From positions 159,127,718-159,191,717 of the forward strand of contig NC_079134.1 of the NCBI RefSeq assembly GCF_945859705.1: a stretch of DNA of 64,000 nucleotides, written 5' to 3'. Positions 56,721 to 64,000 of this stretch are shown piece by piece. This DNA is from Episyrphus balteatus. Its lineage: Eukaryota > Arthropoda > Insecta > Diptera > Syrphidae. Within the stretch, counting starts at the first letter, position 1, and every line of letters begins with the position of its first letter. Both the position numbers and the translations under genes were made by a program. Under the pieces are notes generated by a model. It worked only from the letters and a program-made list of their open reading frames with translations, had not been told where the DNA came from and made no database searches.

Positions 56721-58480
56721 TTTTTTTAAATTAAAATTTTACTAAAAAAAATCACCCAGTTGAAGCTCTAACGATTTTTTAATTTTTTTCCTTAAAGTTC
56801 CTTTTTATACAAAAAAAATTAATTTCATTCTTCGTTTCATAGTAAAAATCATTTAAAATGGTGTTTAAGGAATTAAAAAATAAATTTTATATTATATTTT
56901 TAAATTTCTTATAAAATTCCTTAATATGCATTTAAAATCAGAGCTACTTTTACATCATTGGTTTATTTATTTCAAAATCGAAGAATTTTTAACTTTTAAT
57001 AACTCATCCCATGTTTTTTTTTTAATTCTTTAAGAGAAGCCTACCCGGACGCCTTTAGATTTAAGGAAGTGTAAAAGGGGTTTCAAAGTTAAATTTGTGA
57101 AATGTGAAACTATGCAAAAACAAAAAGTGATTACATTTTTTATTTTAAAACCCTTCCATTTTTTTATAAAATCAAATTTCTCTAACTTAATTTTGTTTTA
57201 CCCACTCGAACATAAAGAATCTCTGTTGGGTTTTCTTTTTGGCAACAAATTACAACAAACAAGCCATAAATAAGCCCAACAGTAATTAACCTTGCCCTCA
57301 TTCCCCAGGATAATAAAAACAATAATAATTTATCTAAAAGCTTCTTCTAATAATTAAAACAAATTAACTACGAAGCAAAAGAGGATGATTCTTGGATCAG
57401 ACCCAAAAGTAGGTACCAATTTGTTGTTCGTTTTATTGATTTGATTTTCTCTTTTCAAAATCAAAGGAAAAACTCAAGTTGGATTGTGGTAGGTAAGTTT
57501 TTGAGTAGATATACAATTTATGTATATAAGTGTTACTTTGAGGATTACAGCAAATTAATCGAAGTGCAAACTGAAAAAAAAAGAATAATATCCTTTTAGG
57601 CTAATTGCCAAGAGCTCACGACATACATAACACTTTTTTGCGTCTGTTTTGTTCTTGTTTTTTTATTATTTCCCTTCTAACCAAAGTTTAACAAAAAAAA
57701 AAAAAAACAATTCTGACTATGTCCTTAGAATAAGCAATAAAGTCTATAACTTTCAAAAAGGCTCTCAAAGCGCCATCTATTGTTTGTTAGTATTGACATA
57801 AATAAGCATTTTTAAAAGTTGAGCTTTTAAATAATCAAAAACACTTAAAAAACAACTTTTTAGAACTAAAAACTTCTACAACAAGTTTAAATAGTCACAA
57901 ACAAAAGCATCAGCAACTTTCTTCGTTAAAAAAGCTTTCTGGACTTTGTCTATTTTTTTTGTATTTATATATTAACCTGTGTCTAGAAGAATTTTGTGTT
58001 TATTATGTTTTTACCTGGTCAAGTGTTGGCTATAAAAAAAAAGAAGAAAGAAAATTTAAAAATTTAAAGAAAATTGTGCATATAAAATTCAGCTGATGGA
58101 TGCAAGGAAATGCATTTCTACCGTGATTCGCAGCGCAGCTTTAGCAGTTAAAAAGCTTGAATGAGGGTTAGTTTTGGTTGTATGGTTTTGCTAATGAGCT
58201 TTTTATCGTTAAGTTATGGTGTAAGGCTTAAAACAAGTGCTTTTCCATTTTAGGTGAATTAAACATTTTAAATGAAACAGAGTGCAATGTCAGTTTTTTT
58301 TTTTTTTTTCTAACAAAGTTATAGTTCACAGACAAGTCAAACCGAAACATAATAGGTACCAGTGTTGTAAAAAAAGTTTACTTTTTGACAAGAAATGTCA
58401 AATTGATTATGACGCTATCGCCATCTCCGAGACTATTGGGCAGCAGGGCTGTCGTTTTGCATTTATAGTTGGCAGTACTT
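56721..58480. other. AT-rich DNA, no gene recognised
   Basis: No coding frame or RNA gene. AAAGCGCCATCTATTGTTTG at about 57,767 resembles the GCGCCATCTAG block found in the 8,303 element and is a common insect repeat word. Confidence 0.4.
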
Positions 58481-58489
58481 TAGTATTTA

Positions 58490-58725
58490 AATATGCAGTA
58501 CGCCGTTGCATGTATCATGTAGCAGTTGCATGTGGCAGGTACCTTGTGGCATGCAACATGGTGCAAATGCATGTTGCATGTGGCAAGTAATACGAGGCAT
58601 GTTGCATTCAGCATGCAACTAGTGGAAGTGCATGTGGACAGTTGCATGTGGTAAGTTGCATGTGGCAAGTTGCTTTGGCAAGTTATACGTCGTATGTGGC
58701 AAATGCATGAACGATGTGAGTGAGA
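58490..58725. repeat. Degenerate TTGCATGTGGCAAG minisatellite
   Basis: Units close to TTGCATGTGGCAAG or its variants (TTGCATGTGGCAGG, TTGCATGTGGTAAG, GCATGTGGACAG) recur about a dozen times with mutations and small length changes. The G content is well above the surroundings. Facing minus- and plus-strand frames here (58,282-58,668) encode repetitive Cys/His/Ala/Thr peptides and are products of the repeat, not genes. Confidence 0.75.
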
Positions 58726-58790
58726 AGTATAACTTCAATCGCGTGTACATAGTACACACATGCTTTTTTTTAATGCATTTGTTTTTGCAT

Positions 58791-59220
58791 TGTTATTGCA
58801 ACTGAAAAATATTTGCATTGAAAAAAAAATTTTTTTCTTATAAATAAAAATATTTTGCATTAAAAAAAAATTTTAATGCAAATAAAAAATTTTCTGCATT
58901 GAAAAAAAAAATTCAATCAAAAATTTGTAAGAGATTCGACAAATATTTAAAAAAAATATTTAATGCACATATTTTGCATGATTTTTGTTTTTCAATGCAG
59001 AAATTTTTTTATTTTATTTATTTGCATTAGCTTTTTAATGCAAAATATTTTTATTTGCGATAAAAATGTAATTTTCAATGCAAATAGTTTTGAGTTTGCA
59101 ATAACAATTTTTTTTTTAATTGGAATATGTATGTATATATTTTTTTTTTTAATGCAAATATTTTTCATTTCCAATAAAAATTTTATTTTCATTGCAAATA
59201 TTTTTCAGTTGCAATAACAT
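58791..59220. mobile_element. 430 bp foldback with AATGCAA motifs
   Basis: TGTTATTGCAACTGAAAAAT followed by ATTTGCA at the left is inverted almost exactly at the right (TGCAAATATTTTTCAGTTGC, then AATAACA). Between them TTGCAT/AATGCAA words alternate with A and T runs in both orientations, so much of the element can pair with itself. No coding content; the 84-codon frame across it is a by-product. Confidence 0.7.
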
Positions 59221-60343
59221 TAAATTTTTTTTTATTTTAGTAAATAAAATTTACTGTAGGTACTTCATTTCAGTAGGCTTTCATAATAGGTACAGTAAAA
59301 CTTGTTGATTAATTTTTCAATCTGGCCAAAAGAAAAATGTATAATTTGTTATTTTTTTAATATGTCTATTAGACAGGTTATTTCATTATTTCATACTGTA
59401 ACGGGTGGGAAAAAAAAGAAACTTTTTTGAAAACCGCAGAATCTCAGCAAATCTTGTAGTTTTGTTATCTAAAAGCAAAAATTTGTCTATTATCACATTA
59501 TTAAGACATTATAACGAATTTCCATTAGAAGGCAAACCTTAGGCCGATATACAAGGATACGTCAACTTATTGACGCTATTTATGTCCCTATCTTTTTTTA
59601 ATTATTAAATAGAGACAGTAATGGCCGAAACGTTAACGTATGATCATAATCGTGTGTCGTAATTCTGCCACTGCTTAGCAGATTATCATGTCATATACAA
59701 AATCATATACAAATATTTTTTAATAGTGTCCTTTTGTTTTTGTTTTTTTTTTTTTGTTCTTTTAAGTATTATTCATCAATGATAGTTGACAGAAAAAATA
59801 TTAAACTGCTCAACTTAATCCATTGAAAAATTTCCCTTTGAATCCGTTATTAAATTTTCAAATGCACCGAATGCCTATAAAACAAACTACAAATACTATT
59901 TGTCAATCCATTTGACAATAAAATCTATAACGGATATAAACCTTCTGTAAATTGATGTATGTATGTTAAAGTTGGCAATAAAATAAACTTTTCGGAAAAT
60001 ATTGATAAAATTTGAAAAAAAAAAATGCTGTAAGCTTTCATATTCATCATTGTATGTTTATTCATAGCCTGACCTCTTTGACATATTTTATGATTTTAAA
60101 AATAAAATATTATTGTATGGATTAATTTATTTGTATACCTAATACAGATTTTTTTTTAACTTGAATTATAGAGATTTGAAAAAGGTTTGGTTAGTAGATA
60201 TAAATGATTGTGTAATACACAATGAGTATATTGCCATTGAAGAATTTTTTGTTATGAATTTCAGTTGATTCTATAAGGATAATATTTTTAATCATGTCAA
60301 TTTTATATCTAAAAAAAGAGGTTGTCTGTAAAGCCGGTTTACA
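59221..60343. other. AT-rich DNA, no gene recognised
   Basis: No feature recognised beyond single-base runs. Confidence 0.4.
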
Positions 60344-61882
60344 GACGATGATTTTACGTGATAACGTCCTAAAAAAACAAGTTGTGTCAATTGAAGCGTT
60401 TATTTATTTCAAACACTCATAATTTACAAAAAAAAAACCACCTTTTTTCTTTTCTCTTTATATTAATTTTTTTTATTTTAAAAGCTTACAAAAAAAATGA
60501 TACCATTTTTAAATTCTTACAATGCGCAAAGAGTATTAAATTAATTTATTAAAAACAATCATTTCTTATGAAAAAAGTAAAAAAAATCGATTCCAACACC
60601 CAAAAATTCATTTTTTTGATATAACAACCTACAATAAATTTCATACCACCTGAAAGCTTATTGCTTCAGCTCAAAATATATATATCGATCATGTCTATTA
60701 GGCATCTACAAAAAGAGCTAGAATTTTTTGAACTTGATCAATTTGCATCAAAAAAAGCAAATAAAAACATATAATTTTATGTTCTCACGCTATTGAATCA
60801 ATTTTTTTGTTTGACAACCTATACAAAATTTTATATCATGTAAAAGCTTATAATTTCACCTTCCATATGAGGTTTCAATCTTATTTCTGCGATGCCTAGA
60901 AAAAAAGTTAGAATTTTTTAAAGACAACCATGTCGAAATTCCAAACTGAGATTACGGTACTTCCCACACTGGTGGCTGTTCATGATCAACAGATCTCCAC
61001 GGGTGTTTTGAGGTATTTCGCAAGTTTTTAATTTAACATTGTGTAGCTTGTAGTGAATGTAGTTATGTGTGATATACAAAATGAAAGGTAACATCATCAG
61101 GATGCTTAATAAAGTTAAATCAAATTTGTATTTGCTTTAGATCAAAAGATAGAACCTTTTGAATAATAAAACTTTATTTTATTATTTTATTTTTGCACAT
61201 GTATGCGCATAGACTACATTTTTTATAAGCTTGAGATTTTTTGAATGCTACAAAAAATTTAAAAAAAATAAAAACTCACCCAAAAATACCCCAAAATAAG
61301 TAGGGGTTTTTTAAAAATTCATATTTAGAAACGCAGAGACTTAAAAAAAAAATCCGTATCAGACCACTAACTTTATTTTTTATTATCTTTCCAATGACAT
61401 TTTTCAAATTGTCAAAAAAAAAAAAAAAAATTCCCCTACCCATAATCACTACTCTGTCAAAGGTCTACCTCATGTTTTAGTTTTAGCAAACCATTTATAG
61501 CTTGGTTTTTAATTTTTTTAGAATTTTTTCAATACCATTGTCAGTCTTGCAATAAATTTATCTATTGATTAAAAAAAAAATTCAACTCTTTACATTGTCA
61601 CCTTTAGAAAATAACCAATTTTTTTAAATTTTGTTTTACTCCTATTTACCCTATTAAAAGATAGAATTTTTTTTTAAATCCTTCAAATGTATTTAACTTT
61701 AGGTTATTATCTTTCAAATAAGCTATAGAAGATTTTTGTATCTCTAATAGTTTATTTTTAATTTTTAATTGAAATTTTATGCCGCACTGCGAAAGTGCGA
61801 GAGTGGAACGCTAGAAAATGGCGTCACTTTTTTGTGGTGGCTGCCATAGTTCTTCGATTTATAAGACGTTATCACGTCAAAA
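60344..61882. mobile_element. 1.54 kb element with ACGTGATAACGTC ends (copy D)
   Basis: The left end GACGATGATTTTACGTGATAA with CGTC is matched at the right by GACGTTATCACGTC. The interior follows copies A, B and C (AGCTTATTGCTTCAGCTC, CATCTACAAAAAGAGCTAG, GAGATTACGGTACTTCC) and then differs. The right 100 bases are GC-richer (GCCGCACTGCGAAAGTGCGA). No coding frame. Copy B at 11,240-12,254 shares these left ends, whereas copy A has CATTAGGG ends around the same core. Confidence 0.7.
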
Positions 61883-62855
61883 AAAAAACAACAAATTTAA
61901 GCTTTATATAAAATAAGATAAAAAAATTTACTTCGAATTAATATAGCACCAAATAAATAAACTGCACGGGGTTTCCACACTACCTGTCTTTCCCCTTTCC
62001 CCACAATAAAACATCACTCCAATACCAACCGAACTTGAAAACCCGAGACGAGACCTGCCAGTAGATTCACAAAACAAAAACATTTTTAAAAATCATAACA
62101 TTCTCATTCATTTTTGAATTCTCTATCATATCGTATCGCAAGTAAAATGTATAGTGAAAATGTTACGTATACGCCACAGTGACCCCGTATTTTTAATTGC
62201 TCTTTTTTTACTGTAGAACCTGGAAGAAATTGTAGTTTCTTTCTCGAAAAGCTATTTAATAACAAAAAATACTTTAATTCATAACCGCCAGTCAAATTAA
62301 AATTATTCTTCTCGACTTGTAGGCTAAAAAGTATTAAATAACCACAAGGCCACTTATTGTCAATTAAAATTTCCCAAGGAAATCTTAAAAACTTAATTAC
62401 TTTCTATCCCCTTGTTTACTACAGAAAAAAAAAAAAAAAAAACCCAATGACTTTATCTATCTTGGTTCAATTCGTCTATTTATCTTCAAAACTCATTTCT
62501 ATAAGAATTTTCTTAAATGAAAAACCGATTGGCTTTTATTGGTATATCGATTGCTATTGCCTTGAAGCAATACAACAATAACCCCTTATTATGAATCGGT
62601 CTTTATCAATGGTTAACCCCTCAGGAAATACCAATTTTGTATTTATTTTTTTATTATTACTAACTTCTTCTTCTTTCTTTCTCTTTTCATTTCCCTCAAG
62701 ATTCATAAAAAGTTTTTCTTTTTAATGAGTCACACACAAATTGGAAAATGCTGTTGAATGTTTTTGACTTCATTTCATTCCATTTTAAAAATTCCACTCC
62801 AATGATTGAGCTTATTTTTCCATTTGAGTTGATTTTAAACCCCAAACAATATTAT
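61883..62855. other. No gene recognised
   Basis: At 62,159-62,186 lies the inverse of the GGTCACTGTGGCGTA block next to the AACCT array (5,614-5,638). A minus-strand 63-codon frame at 62,104-62,295 and a 74-codon frame at 62,357-62,581 carry no motif. Confidence 0.4.
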
Positions 62856-63400
62856 CGAAATGACGGTTCGACGGAGGTTGAAATTCCGCCCTATTAGTTC
62901 CGATGTGGATGTTAAAATGGCAAATCAATATGAAAAGAGGCTTCCGGTAAGGAATGGAACAAGGATAGAGAATATATAATATTCAATTGGATGTTATCAT
63001 CTGCACCTCATCTTTTGCAGGCCCGTCGTTGTCACCCATCTTGCTTGCAACCAATTCGCCTAGACCCAAAGCACACAATATTTCATCCAAATGAATATCT
63101 ATAAAGGTCAAGCTGCTTCCCTGTGTGTTGTGCATTTTTATGAAGATATACCTGCCGGGTATTTGTGTTGTTGTTGTAGAGCCTCTGACAAGTCAAGAGA
63201 TGCTTATTGAAATTGCTTAGCTGCTGGAAGCATCATCATCATCATTCTCATTCTCAACCTCCCATCAGCATCGTCATACAGCTGCTTCTCTCTCGTCCCA
63301 GAAGGATCTCGTACAAGGATGACAACTACACGATGATGATGATGCTGCTAGCTGCTGGAATGGGTTAGGTTAAGGAAGGTTCTTTAAAGTGAGATTAAAT
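62856..63400. other. GC-normal, apparently single-copy stretch
   Basis: This is the most compositionally balanced non-exonic DNA in the window, with no repeat ends. It includes ATCATCATCATCATT (about 63,230), CAGCTG at 63,279 and repeated AGCTGCTGGAA (about 63,219 and 63,349). The frames are short and interrupted on both strands. Possible readings are a non-coding exon, a conserved regulatory block or simply unique DNA. Confidence 0.3.
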
Positions 63401-64000
63401 GAATGCTTTGTTTGGGTGCTTTTTTCCAGCCTTTCGTTTTTTTTTTTTTTTTCAGTTTCAGCAGCTCTTCTCCTTTGTGTGATGCTTAAATGTTAAATCC
63501 CGGTGGCGGAAGGGTGTTTTATTATTATTAAGGGTTAATATAATGAGGCTCATGCACGAGATCCTAGCAAAAACATTTTTCTTTGTCTTCTTGTGGTTTT
63601 ATAGAGAAAATATAAAAAAATATAAAAACGAACAAGAAAAGAACAAAGAATTGAAAAAAAAAACATGTTGTTTGTTCTTATGTCGTCGATGTTTGGGGAG
63701 GGTTTGGTTTTGGGGTTCGTTTGAGAGGCATATCAGAGAGAAAGAAGATGTCTGATTTTATGTTCAGATTAAAGAATAGGGTGTGAACATGACTCACATC
63801 AGGAATATATCCAATTTAATGAAGTAAAAAAGTGTCCTTTTTTTCTTTCACTCATGGTTAAGTAATAGTTTTTTTTTTTTTTTGAATAAGAAAAAGTGAG
63901 GGTATATAGTAATTAGGCTGACGTAAGCAAGTCATTGAAGTGCGTCTTATCTAAGAAGGTGGTAGGAAATGGTACTAAGATTTATTTTTTTATTTTCTGT
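63401..64000. other. No feature recognised
   Basis: AT-rich sequence with poly-T tracts. The 70-codon frame at 63,543-63,755 is Lys/Phe-rich with no motif. Confidence 0.4.

Noticed and set aside
58282..58668. Overlapping Cys/His-rich frames on both strands
   Set aside because: Both are translations of the TTGCATGTGG minisatellite.

Overview
This is a 64 kb piece of a eukaryotic nuclear genome, almost certainly an insect. It is strongly AT-rich, full of long A and T runs, and holds almost no protein-coding sequence. Evidence for an insect: a large homopolymer-rich coding exon (Ser/Ala/Gly/Asn/Gln runs, the style typical of flies), Tc1-like and RTE/Jockey-type transposon relics, the dispersed CCGACTTCCAAAAAGGAGG repeat that I recall from many insect genomes, and a (TTAGG)n-type array. 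No order is proven. The protein looks dipteran, but flies are not expected to carry TTAGG telomere repeats, so a non-dipteran insect or an unusual interstitial array must stay open.

Layout. 0-5 kb: foldback and Tc1 transposase relics, then AT-rich DNA. 4,981-5,510: 106 perfect copies of AACCT. 5.5-13.4 kb: short repeats, a complete 1.4 kb TIR element (8,303-9,730), an inverted relative (11,240-12,254), and a second TIR end split by a tRNA-derived SINE. 14,695-16,017 (minus strand): the only convincing host coding exon, encoding residues 1-441 of an unrecognised low-complexity protein and ending at a splice donor; most DNA to its left is probably intron. 21.5-23.8 kb: a decayed non-LTR retrotransposon (endonuclease plus reverse transcriptase) apparently split by a 1 kb insert. 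30.2-31.9 kb: a TIR element whose two ends are packed with ATTCGTA motifs and whose centre carries a candidate three-exon mini-gene of 72 codons. 32.4-38.9 kb: a piggyBac-like MITE, a CACCGGCACAC element and a 1.3 kb near-complete palindrome. 42.9-44.6 kb: a second large palindrome with a 136 bp MITE nested in one arm, and another MITE beside it. 44.9-48.4 kb: an RTE 3' fragment inside a repeat copy, then a CCCGAGTCGAAC element. 50-62 kb: further copies of the same repeat families, foldbacks built of AAAATTCTG or AATGCAA motifs, and a TTGCATGTGG minisatellite. 62.9-63.4 kb: a compositionally normal, apparently single-copy stretch that may be regulatory.

How it works together: this reads as the intronic or intergenic part of a large insect gene on the minus strand, expanded by layer on layer of non-autonomous DNA transposons. 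The recurring theme is short elements with long inverted arms or motif-packed ends and no transposase of their own. The best candidate for something undescribed is the ATTCGTA element with its spliced mini-gene. I found no rRNA, functional tRNA or CRISPR array. All identifications come from reading the sequence; no database was searched.
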